In this document: positions 33,154-40,773 of the stretch, piece after piece
Layout: each line of letters starts with the position of its first letter
How positions within the stretch are numbered: the first letter of the stretch is position 1
Source: VXYL01 sp965199915
GTDB lineage: Bacteria > Pseudomonadota > Gammaproteobacteria > Pseudomonadales > Azotimanducaceae
NCBI GenBank assembly: GCA_965199915.1
Contig: OZ241348.1
Location: 2,728,001 to 2,792,000 of the forward strand
DNA length: 64,000 nt
Direction: 5' to 3'
The notes under the pieces: generated by a model
The model's input: the letters and a program-made list of their open reading frames with translations, nothing else
What the model was told of the DNA's origin: nothing
Database searches by the model: none
Position numbers and translations under genes: made by a program

Positions 33154-33369
33154 ATGACCAGGATTTCTCGAATCACCGCCCCGCGAGCGACGTTGCTCGC
33201 GTTCCTGCTGCTGACCGCAGCCATGCTCGGCCTTGGCTCGTTGGCAAGCCACCGCGGCGACCTCCACCCGCCGGTGGCGACCGCAACCAATCCCGCCGAA
33301 TGGCACGGCAGCGGCGACCGTCAACAGGGGCGACGCTGCGCGGAGAGCGTGGAGGAGGGAACGCGATGA
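33154..33369 (+). CDS. Small membrane or secreted protein
   Basis: 71 residues with one hydrophobic segment near residues 9-30 (PRATLLAFLLLTAAMLGLG), either a signal anchor or a signal peptide, and a polar tail. Its stop overlaps the ATG of the PspC gene (ATGA), so the two are probably made together. No family is recognised. Confidence 0.5.
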   Translation: MTRISRITAPRATLLAFLLLTAAMLGLGSLASHRGDLHPPVATATNPAEWHGSGDRQQGRRCAESVEEGTR

Positions 33370-33575
33370 ACACTTTCGACCGCATTCGCGAGCGTTTGGC
33401 GCGCGATCGCCGCGCCGGCTGGCTCGGCGGCGTTTGCGCCGGCGTGGCGCGGCATTTCAAGACCGAGCCGGCATTCTTCCGCGTGGGGTTCGTGGTGGTC
33501 TGCTGCTTCGCTTGGAAAGTCGCGGTTGTAACCTACGTCGTGGCGTGGATCCTGCTGCCGGCGCGGGAGGATTGA
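33366..33575 (+). CDS. PspC domain protein
   Basis: 69 residues, a stand-alone PspC domain: GWLGGVCAGVARHFKTEP followed by a membrane segment (FVVVCCFAWKVAVVTYVVAW) ending ILLPARED. PspC proteins are inner-membrane sensors of envelope stress, though short forms like this one often have no psp operon, as here. The start overlaps the previous gene. Confidence 0.88.
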   Translation: MNTFDRIRERLARDRRAGWLGGVCAGVARHFKTEPAFFRVGFVVVCCFAWKVAVVTYVVAWILLPARED

Positions 33576-33638
33576 ACGACGCCTCGTTCCGGCCGGTTGT
33601 TCACGCCCGCTGACCGGGCGCACCGCCGCGCGGCCGGG

Positions 33639-33824
33639 CCGGCTGCCAGCAACTCGCACTGCCGGCTCAGGCTCAGCGGGCCGTCGCGCTCCACCATCGC
33701 CAAGCGCTCCGAGCGGCTCAGTGCGCCAACCCGCGCCGAAAAAATCCCGTTCCATCGTCAGCTCCCCGATCTTCGCGTACAGCTCCTTCGCCAGCGCCAC
33801 GCTCGGCGCGGTGCCGCGCTGACG
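33639..33824 (-). mobile_element. IS3-family transposase remnant (OrfA end / OrfB start)
   Basis: On the minus strand 33824-33738 reads ALAKELYAKIGELTMERDFF, the usual end of an IS3-type OrfA. A second frame, 33721-33639, reads LSRSERLAMVERDGPLSLSR followed by QCELLAAG, the usual start of OrfB. Nothing else of the element is seen, so this is a small relic with no activity. Confidence 0.7.
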
Positions 33825-34323
33825 ATCCGGGGAAGCCGGGGCGCTATAGCGTCCAGACGACACTCGCCGCCGGCGAGAGCGCTTTAGGCATCGTGCTCTT
33901 TGCAACGCGGGCGCGCGGCGTTGTGCGCCTTGGACAACAAAGGCTGTGTTCGGAGTGTCGTGGCTAGGGGAGAGAAAGTGACGGTGTCGTCGCCTCCACG
34001 GCGACTCCCCAAGTTGATCAGGTCAGCCCGGTCAGCCCTGTTGTCGGACGCGGGCTCGCCACGCGGCCGAGGCAGCGCCTGCTGGCGACGGTGCGGGCGT
34101 TCGGCAGCTCGGCTAGCGGGCGGCTGGTGCCGCTATTGAAGTCTTGTCTCACCGCGTGCTGTGTCGTGCTCCTGGACGGGGCGATGCCTTGGAACGCACG
34201 GTGTTCGGCAAGCGAAAGCGCCGCCATCGGAGCTGTAGATGCTATGATGCGGCGCAGGACGCGGCATTGGTACGCTGTCCGCATGGATCGACGAAGATTC
34301 GGACATCTACGGGAGGCCCAAGC
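33825..34323. other. Intergenic region without a recognised gene
   Basis: No supported gene is seen here. An extended -10-like TGCTATGAT at 34240-34248 may serve the operon that begins at 34324. A short reading frame (34091-34327) overlaps that start by GTGA but has no convincing coding character. Confidence 0.5.
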
Positions 34324-34791
34324 GTGAAGTACAAAGGGAACAACCCGAAACGCCGGATCGCCCAACTTGCCTTTCTCGACAAGCGGGAGCGTGATGGGCT
34401 GGCTTCGGCTGCACGGTATGAGGGAAGTCCCCACCACAAAAGGTGGCCCGCCGACTATGACTTCCAGCCGCCGGTCGCGCCAAGACCTTCCAAATCCGTT
34501 TGCGACGGCAAGCGCGTCATCCAAAGGGACGAAGCCCGGCGACTCCTGCAAGCCGGCATCCGTCTTGGCATGGTGAGTCCCCACTTGGTAGGAGACCGGC
34601 CGAAGTGGCCGAAGTACGTCTGGGCTGTGGACGAATCCGGCGAGGTCTACGAGGCAAAGCTCGGTCACGACCAACTTCGCTATCACGGCTATAGGCTGGC
34701 AGAGGACGATGGCACCATGCGCAAATGGGTGATTCACGAGTGGTCGAAGCGCACGGGAGGACACTCCGGCACTAGGACTGAACAGGCGTGA
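34324..34791 (+). CDS. Uncharacterised protein, first gene of a Uma2-linked operon
   Basis: 155 residues from a GTG, with GGGAGG nine bases upstream. It is basic, opens VKYKGNNPKRRIAQLAFLDK and ends with a compact region (YVWAVDESGEVYEAKLGHDQ then LRYHGYRLAEDD and WVIHEWSKR) that looks like a small beta-rich domain. No family is recognised. The next gene starts four bases after its stop, so it belongs to a three-gene unit with the ImmA-like and Uma2 genes. Confidence 0.6.
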   Translation: MKYKGNNPKRRIAQLAFLDKRERDGLASAARYEGSPHHKRWPADYDFQPPVAPRPSKSVCDGKRVIQRDEARRLLQAGIRLGMVSPHLVGDRPKWPKYVWAVDESGEVYEAKLGHDQLRYHGYRLAEDDGTMRKWVIHEWSKRTGGHSGTRTEQA

Positions 34792-34795
34792 CGAT

Positions 34796-36082
34796 TTGTT
34801 GACGTTTACTTTGCTACCGCAACAATCCACGCCCGACACCGGTCCCGAGGAGGCCGCCACTTTCGGCAGATTCGAGGTGCGTGTGGCCAGTCGCTGCCTC
34901 ACTGAAGGCGTGGCCCACGACGCCAACGACCTATTATCTGGCCCAAACGTCTCCGGCTATCACATCGCCGAATGGTTGATGTGGAACAGCTGGCGCTTGC
35001 GGTGGGAAGCGCGTCCCACCGAGCGCGGCCGCGGATGGGCGTTTTCGCACAACCTCTCGTCCATTGGCGCAGGCTATGTTTGGCCAAACATGGAGATTTC
35101 GTCCGATGGCGTTCGTGCCATCGTCTCCTCTTCGCCGACAACAGACCCGACGGCCGGTCTGTACCGCTATGTCGGCGCACAGGCCTCCGAGGCGGTTGCC
35201 GCATCGGCGTTGGAGGAGGCCATCCGCACCTTCGCGAAGGACGTTCTCAACCTGCTAGACAGTGCCGGCGTTGTCGACACGAACTTGCACAGGCTATGGC
35301 ACGACGTCGAGCGGGAGCGAAACGACCCCGACGCTGCCCGATTGCGTCGCCTTGAAGCGCGTTTGGGGTACGACCCGGACGAGATTGCTGCCGCAGATCT
35401 CCGTGCAGCCACAGACGCGATGCAAGGCTTCGGTGACGACTCGGTTGAGGAGTTGGCGGCGGATGCGGGCTGCCGGGGCACCAAGCTGCCGTCCGTCCGG
35501 GAACTCACGGCCGCTGTCGAGCAGGCGGGATGGGATCTGCGTCTGCAAGATGCGGTGGGACTCCAAGCCAACGTGAACGCGCAGGCTTGGGGCGAGGCTG
35601 CCGCTTGGCGCCTTGGCGTTGCCGTGGCCCGCGTGCTGCGGTGTCAGGAGGCGATGGATGGACAACCCATCGGGAACAAGCGCCTAGCTGAAATTGCCGG
35701 TGTGCCGACGGCTGCGCTGGTCGAAAGCGACGCGCGGCAAAGCCCTCTCTCGTTCGTGCTGGCGACAGGCGATCGCGCCCAAGTCGCTCTACGCAGCAAT
35801 TGGGAAACAGGCAGGCGCTTCGCGCTAGCGCGACTGCTCGGCGACCGCTTGTTCGGCCACGACGAACCGCTGTCGCCGGCAACTCGAGCCTATACCTACC
35901 GGCAGAAGGCGCAGCGTGCGTTCGCCGCCGAGCTGCTGTGCCCCTACAAAGCCGTCTGCGACTTCCTAGGAGCCGACCGCTCCGAAGAGCGCTACGACGA
36001 CGCCGCGAGCCACTTCAACGTCTCGTCGTGGGCGATCGATACGGTGCTGCTCAACAACGAACGATCCTGGACAGCGTGGTGA
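34796..36082 (+). CDS. Uncharacterised protein with degenerate ImmA/IrrE-like C-terminus
   Basis: 428 residues from TTG 34796; an adjacent TTG at 34799 is equivalent. The C-terminal 110 residues follow the ImmA/IrrE pattern (RRFALARLLGDRLFG, then RAFAAELLCPYKAVCDFLG) but the HExxH zinc motif is replaced by ARLLGD, so it should not be an active protease. The N-terminal 300 residues are unassigned. A binding or scaffold role in a defence-like module is a guess. The stop overlaps the GTG of the Uma2 gene (GTGA). Confidence 0.6.
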   Translation: MLTFTLLPQQSTPDTGPEEAATFGRFEVRVASRCLTEGVAHDANDLLSGPNVSGYHIAEWLMWNSWRLRWEARPTERGRGWAFSHNLSSIGAGYVWPNMEISSDGVRAIVSSSPTTDPTAGLYRYVGAQASEAVAASALEEAIRTFAKDVLNLLDSAGVVDTNLHRLWHDVERERNDPDAARLRRLEARLGYDPDEIAAADLRAATDAMQGFGDDSVEELAADAGCRGTKLPSVRELTAAVEQAGWDLRLQDAVGLQANVNAQAWGEAAAWRLGVAVARVLRCQEAMDGQPIGNKRLAEIAGVPTAALVESDARQSPLSFVLATGDRAQVALRSNWETGRRFALARLLGDRLFGHDEPLSPATRAYTYRQKAQRAFAAELLCPYKAVCDFLGADRSEERYDDAASHFNVSSWAIDTVLLNNERSWTAW

Positions 36083-36969
36083 CTCAGCGTTCGCGCCACC
36101 CCGATCAATGGGAGCCCGAAGCCGATCCGCGGCTTGCTGCCGCGCTCTCCTTCGACGATCCGGTCTTTCCTCTCGATCCGCCTCTGGTGGACGTGCGCAT
36201 CCCCGTGGAACCGCCGCATGCCGACGCTACGGTCTACTCGCGCAACGCCTTGAGGCATCAGTTCCCCGGCGCCCAGGTGGGCGACGACCTGCACATGCTG
36301 TTCTCCGAGCCCGGCAAGCCGCAGCAGAGCCGGCTGGCGCCGGACGTGTTCGTGGCGCTGAACGTGCCGCGCCGCGACACCCTCGCGGAGTACGACGCGG
36401 ACCTGCTGGGGCCGCCGGACTTCGTGCTGGAGGTGCTGTCGCGGAGCACTTGGAAGCACGACCTGGGGCGCAAGCTGGACTGCTACCAGCGCATCGGCGT
36501 GCGCGAGTGCCTGCTGTTCAACGCCACCGGCGAGGGACTGCCGGGGGCCGCCAAGGAACTGTGGGGTTTTTCGCTGACGCCCGAGCGCCGCGAGCCGCTC
36601 GGGGAGGTGGCGCTGCCGAACGGCGCGCGCGGCGTGTACAGCGCGGTGCTGGGGCTGGTGGCCTACGTGACCGAACGGACGCCGCCGTCCGGGCCAGGGG
36701 AGATCTGGGCGCTGACCATGCGCTGGCACGATCCGGCGACGGCGGCGGACATTCCCGACTACGAGGAGGTGCGGGCCCGGGCAGCGCAGGCCAGGGAAGC
36801 GAAGGCCCAAGCCGAGGAGGCGCAAGCGCGGGACGAGGAGGCGCAGGCCCGGGCCGAAGCGGAGGCGCAGCGAACCATGGCGGAGGCGGAACGAGCCCGT
36901 GCGGAGGCAAACGAGCGCAGGATCGTGGAACTGGAAGAGCGGCTTCGTCGTCTGCGCGGCGGGCCTTGA
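36079..36969 (+). CDS. Uma2 family nuclease (DUF820), copy 1
   Basis: 296 residues from the GTG overlapping the previous stop. The PD-(D/E)XK-like Uma2 core shows SRLAPDVFVALNVPRRDT, then PPDFVLEVLSRSTWKHDLG with RKLDCYQRIGVRECLLF. The last 75 residues form a charged coiled coil (EEAQARDEEAQARAEAEAQR). Uma2 proteins are putative nucleases, numerous in some genomes, of unknown role. It is the third gene of the operon beginning at 34324. A close paralogue lies at 49533-50591 on the other strand. Confidence 0.85.
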   Translation: MTQRSRHPDQWEPEADPRLAAALSFDDPVFPLDPPLVDVRIPVEPPHADATVYSRNALRHQFPGAQVGDDLHMLFSEPGKPQQSRLAPDVFVALNVPRRDTLAEYDADLLGPPDFVLEVLSRSTWKHDLGRKLDCYQRIGVRECLLFNATGEGLPGAAKELWGFSLTPERREPLGEVALPNGARGVYSAVLGLVAYVTERTPPSGPGEIWALTMRWHDPATAADIPDYEEVRARAAQAREAKAQAEEAQARDEEAQARAEAEAQRTMAEAERARAEANERRIVELEERLRRLRGGP

Positions 36970-36993
36970 GATCCGGGGCTCGATGCCCCTCAA

Positions 36994-38619
36994 ATGGGTG
37001 TGAGTGGAGCGACTCGCCGTTGGTCGGTCGTTATTGTCGGCGACGGGCCGGCCGGGGTCGCGGCGGCCTTTCCTTTGGTGGAGCGGGGCATCGACGTCCT
37101 GATGCTCGGCGGCGCGCCGCACAACATCGAACCGCCCCAGGGCGCGGAAACCTTGGCCGACATCCGCAAGGATCCCGACCAGTGGCGGATGTTGGTCGGC
37201 GAGCAATACGAAGCCGTTGACAACCTGGGCGCACCCTCCCCGAAGTTCCGCGTGCCCAGCTACAGCCGGCTCTTTAGCGGATTCAACGAACGCTACCGCG
37301 TGCATACGCGGAACTTCACCAGTGTCGGCACCTTGGCCGGCGGCGGCCTGGCCACCGGTTGGGGCGCAGGCGTGAGCATGTTCGACGATGAAGATTTGGC
37401 GGAGTATCCGCTCTCGTTGCGCGATCTGCTGCCTTCCTACCGGCGCGTGTCCGAGCGTATCGGCGTCAGCGGCACCAACGACGACGACATGTCCGCCACC
37501 CTCGGCCACGACGACCACCTGCTGCCGCCAACCGAATGCGGCGCGAGCGCCCAAGCCTTGCTCTCGCGTTACGGCAGGCGTCGTCGCCGCGAGCGGTCGC
37601 GCGGGGTCTTGCTCGGCCGCGGAAGAAACGCCGTCATCACCCGCGAACGCGGCGAACGGGGGGGTTGCGTACATTGCGGCCGGTGCCTTTGGGGATGCCC
37701 GCGCAAGGCGATTTGGGCCGCCACATACGACTTGCCGGCCCTCAAACGGCACGCGAACTTCAAGCACATCGCGGGGCGTTTCGCGACGGCGCTGGTGAAG
37801 CGCGAAGACGGTTGGCGCGTACACGCCGAGAGCGCGGACGCCGGCGGCGCGCATTTCGATGGCGAGCGGGTGTTGTTGGCATGCGGCGCCATCGGCAGCG
37901 CCAAACTGGTGCTCGACGCCTTGGGCATGCGCGAGGAGGACGTGCCGCTGCAAACATCGCCGGTCGCGGGCTTCGCCTTGCTGGTGGCCAGCGCGCGCCC
38001 GCGCGTGTTGGCCGACGACCATTTGTTCGCGCTGGCGCAGTTGTGCTTCAAGGTTTCGACCCCCGAATTGCGGGGCGGCTACACATTCGGGCATTTGTTT
38101 CCGGCAGACGGCGTTCCCGCTTCGGAGTTCGTCCGCAACGCCGGCGCTTCCTATCCACTGGCAAGAAGCGCCGCGCGCCTCCTGCAACCGCTGCTGCTCG
38201 TCGGGAATTGCTACTTCGACGGCGCGTACGCGAAGCACGCGTTGCGTTTGACCGACTCTGGAGAGGTCGCCATCAGCGGCGGTTTCGCCAACGACTTGCC
38301 CGGCCACGCCGCGGTGGTTCGCAAACGCTTAGCCGCCGCGCTCAGACGCCACCGCGCATTCCTCCCGGAGCGCGGTTTTCGGCTCTCCGAACCCGGCGCG
38401 GACGTCCACTACGGCGCCACCGTGCCGATGCGCCGTTCGCCGCGACCGAACGAGGCGAACGCGCTCGGCGAAGTGCGCGGGCTGCCCGGTGTTCATGTGG
38501 TGGACGGCGCGGCGTTGACGCGCCTTGTGGCCAAGCCGCACACGTTCACGATAATGGCCAACGCGGACCGCATCGGCATGTGCATCGGGGCGACCTTGGC
38601 GGCGGCGCGAGGGCGTTGA
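36994..38619 (+). CDS. GMC-type FAD-dependent oxidoreductase
   Basis: 541 residues. The FAD Rossmann motif is VVIVGDGPAGVAAAFPLVER near residue 13, and the C-terminal GMC signature runs through HVVDGAALTRLVAKPHTF near residue 500. A cysteine cluster CVHCGRCLWGCP near residue 225 could bind an Fe-S centre or form disulfides and is not typical of classical GMC oxidases. Similar proteins are known from polysaccharide and secondary-metabolite loci. The substrate is unknown. It ends at a strong bidirectional terminator. Confidence 0.8.
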   Translation: MGVSGATRRWSVVIVGDGPAGVAAAFPLVERGIDVLMLGGAPHNIEPPQGAETLADIRKDPDQWRMLVGEQYEAVDNLGAPSPKFRVPSYSRLFSGFNERYRVHTRNFTSVGTLAGGGLATGWGAGVSMFDDEDLAEYPLSLRDLLPSYRRVSERIGVSGTNDDDMSATLGHDDHLLPPTECGASAQALLSRYGRRRRRERSRGVLLGRGRNAVITRERGERGGCVHCGRCLWGCPRKAIWAATYDLPALKRHANFKHIAGRFATALVKREDGWRVHAESADAGGAHFDGERVLLACGAIGSAKLVLDALGMREEDVPLQTSPVAGFALLVASARPRVLADDHLFALAQLCFKVSTPELRGGYTFGHLFPADGVPASEFVRNAGASYPLARSAARLLQPLLLVGNCYFDGAYAKHALRLTDSGEVAISGGFANDLPGHAAVVRKRLAAALRRHRAFLPERGFRLSEPGADVHYGATVPMRRSPRPNEANALGEVRGLPGVHVVDGAALTRLVAKPHTFTIMANADRIGMCIGATLAAARGR

Positions 38620-38661
38620 GCTTCGGCTTTCTCAAGCCGCGAGCGCGCAAAAAGCGAGCGC

Positions 38662-38699
38662 GCAAAAAGAAAGAGGGCCGAAGCCCTCTTTCTTTTTGC
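38662..38699. terminator. Bidirectional Rho-independent terminator
   Basis: A perfect 17-bp stem (GCAAAAAGAAAGAGGGC and its complement) with a CGAA tetraloop. The A-rich and T-rich outer arms give a U tract on both strands. It separates the convergent oxidoreductase (+) and secreted-protein (-) genes. Confidence 0.9.
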
Positions 38700-38720
38700 C
38701 TTTTGGCAACCGTCGTCGCG

Positions 38721-40382
38721 TTACTGCAAGGGCCAGTAGCGAACGGTGTCGGTTTGGCCTCCGGGCAGGGTCACATGCGTCGTTGCCACGCTGATCTGCG
38801 AGGCGTCCGCCGCGATCGTGAGCATGGCGGCGGTGCGTCCAGCATTCTCGATCTCGATCATGTCCGCCACTTTCAGCACGAGCTGGGAGTTGGGGTCGAC
38901 ATCAATGGTCAGTTCTTCGTCGTCTCCGCACGTCCACCGCTCATCCTCCTTGCACGTCACGGTGACGCCATCCCCCGCGTTGTATTCGGAGAGCGTCGCT
39001 TCCGCGACAATGCTGCTGTGGTTCGTGATCACCAAGCGCTGGTTCCACCCGATGACGTCGTTCTCGCTGTTGGTGTACTCCGTGACGGCTTGCAGGTAGC
39101 CGAGGCGCACGGTCGTTCCGTCTCGCTCGATGGAGCCAGCCGGGGCTTCTCCAGACGCTGGGTCTTGGGCCGGTTGCTTGCCGGTGCCCGGATCGACTTG
39201 GTCGATTTCCCACTCCGCGGTGTAGCTGCCCTGACCGATCTGACTGTACGGGCTGGTCGCGGCTGTGGTGTTGCCGCTCACATCCACCGAGATGGCGTAC
39301 GAACCAACGGCGGTAACCCTGCCGCTGACGGATTTCGTGGCCGCCTTGCCAGCCGCCGTCTTGTTGGCCGCAGCGGAAATCGCATCGCCGTCTGCGTCAT
39401 AGCGCCCCATGGTGGCGGCGCCCAACTTGAACTCGCCGAACTCGAACGGCTGCGAATGGGTGAACGAACCCTCAAGGGTGAACGTCACGTTCTTCAGCAC
39501 GTCCGCAGCCGTGATATTCGAGCCGTCGCTCGGGTCCTGAATCGGCCGCGTGCCTTGCATCGTCGCCACGGCCACGTTGGCGGTCGCCAAGGTGCCACTG
39601 GCCGGCGTCGATCCCGTGAAACGACGGAAGCCTGCAGCGACGGAGGCCGTCAACGTCTTGGGCGCGGTAACGGAAGCGCTCACCGTCGGCACAAAGCACA
39701 TCAGCGTGCCCGACGCATCAACGATGCTCTCGTTTGCGCTGCGGGCATCCACCAAGGTGTCGTATATCCGCAGCCGAATGGTGTAGCAGGTGGTGGCGAT
39801 CGTGCTCTGGTTCCTCGGCAGCGTCACGCCGCCGTTCTGGAAACCAGCGAAGTCGATGTGCCATTCGCCGGCGCTGAGCGTGGTATCCACCACCGAGTCC
39901 TCGCCTGCTTGCGTGTCCGTCGTATTAGTCCCGGAACCGGTGAAAACCGAGAACGCCCAAATGCCGTGGTCGTCACCGTCGCGGCCTCCGCGCACCCGGT
40001 CGGGGATGTTGCGCAGGGTGGGCGTGCCTCGAAAGAGGGTCGGCACCCCGCTGAAGGCCGAACTGAACTCCGCGCCGCCGCTGAGATCGAACCGCATGAA
40101 GTATCGGTCGCCAGGAAGCACCGCGACATCCACCTCCCTGTGCTCAACAAACAACATGTGATCGAGCGTGGTGGTGGAAACCGGCGTTCCGCCCTCCCGA
40201 CTCGGGGAAGCCGCGTAGGTGGACGGATACGCTTCCGCTGCGAAGTACACAGGGTTGGAACCCATCGCACCCGTCGGCGTGTCCTCGCTGAGAAGCACCG
40301 TCGCGTGGGCCGTGCCGACGCCGAGCAGTCCCGTCGCTACGACGACCGCCAAGGCGGTTTTGAAGTCCTTTGCAAAGAGCAT
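38721..40382 (-). CDS. Secreted protein of unknown function
   Basis: 553 residues from the ATG at 40382; a start eight codons upstream is less likely because the signal peptide then has a poor n-region. A signal peptide (LAVVVATGLLGVGTAHA) is cut after AHA. The mature protein is Ser/Thr/Asp-rich, beta-type, with paired Cys near residues 200, 230, 500 and 508, and resembles extracellular adhesin-like or surface proteins without a named domain. It has its own promoter. Its position next to the T2SS genes makes it a candidate substrate of that system, by inference only. Confidence 0.75.
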   Translation of the reverse strand: MLFAKDFKTALAVVVATGLLGVGTAHATVLLSEDTPTGAMGSNPVYFAAEAYPSTYAASPSREGGTPVSTTTLDHMLFVEHREVDVAVLPGDRYFMRFDLSGGAEFSSAFSGVPTLFRGTPTLRNIPDRVRGGRDGDDHGIWAFSVFTGSGTNTTDTQAGEDSVVDTTLSAGEWHIDFAGFQNGGVTLPRNQSTIATTCYTIRLRIYDTLVDARSANESIVDASGTLMCFVPTVSASVTAPKTLTASVAAGFRRFTGSTPASGTLATANVAVATMQGTRPIQDPSDGSNITAADVLKNVTFTLEGSFTHSQPFEFGEFKLGAATMGRYDADGDAISAAANKTAAGKAATKSVSGRVTAVGSYAISVDVSGNTTAATSPYSQIGQGSYTAEWEIDQVDPGTGKQPAQDPASGEAPAGSIERDGTTVRLGYLQAVTEYTNSENDVIGWNQRLVITNHSSIVAEATLSEYNAGDGVTVTCKEDERWTCGDDEELTIDVDPNSQLVLKVADMIEIENAGRTAAMLTIAADASQISVATTHVTLPGGQTDTVRYWPLQ

Positions 40383-40465
40383 TTCGCTACTCCAAGTCCG
40401 ATTCAAGTTTCAGCCATCCGCCCCGTTGACTGGTTCCCCCACGCCACGCAGCTAGGCTGGCGGTG

Positions 40466-40493
40466 ATTATGCCCCTCTTGGCAAGGATGGCAA
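40466..40493 (-). promoter_or_regulatory. Sigma-70-like promoter of the secreted-protein gene
   Basis: On the minus strand TTGCCA (40488-40493), a 16-bp spacer and CATAAT (40466-40471). It lies about 84 bp upstream of the ATG at 40382. Confidence 0.6.
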
Positions 40494-40773
40494 GCGTTTT
40501 TTCGTGTTTTTTTTCATCCCGTGCGCGACTGTCGCGAGGTTTGACGGCATGAAACAATAACCCATTGATATTATTATGTATTTTTGGAAAGACGTTGGAG
40601 GAATCGCCGTTGGTCAAAGGGTTTCGATGACGAGTGGAGCGCCTTTGATCGCCCATCTTGGTGGTGGTTCGGTGGCCTTGCACGGCAAGGCGAGCGGTTG
40701 CCGCCGCCGCGCCGGGCGCCTTGCCGCGGGCGCGAGCGACACCGCCCGCGCGAACCGGATAAGGCGGCGGCGC
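40494..40773. other. Intergenic region, AT-richer than its surroundings
   Basis: No gene is recognised between the secreted-protein promoter and the gspD stop. Positions 40495-40590 hold A/T runs (TTTTTTCGTGTTTTTTTTC and ATTGATATTATTATG) that may act as an UP element for the minus-strand promoter or as a terminator region. Confidence 0.5.

Noticed and set aside
37536..40466. Plus-strand open frame of 976 residues
   Set aside because: It crosses the oxidoreductase gene, the perfect terminator hairpin and the secreted-protein gene in the wrong frame or strand.
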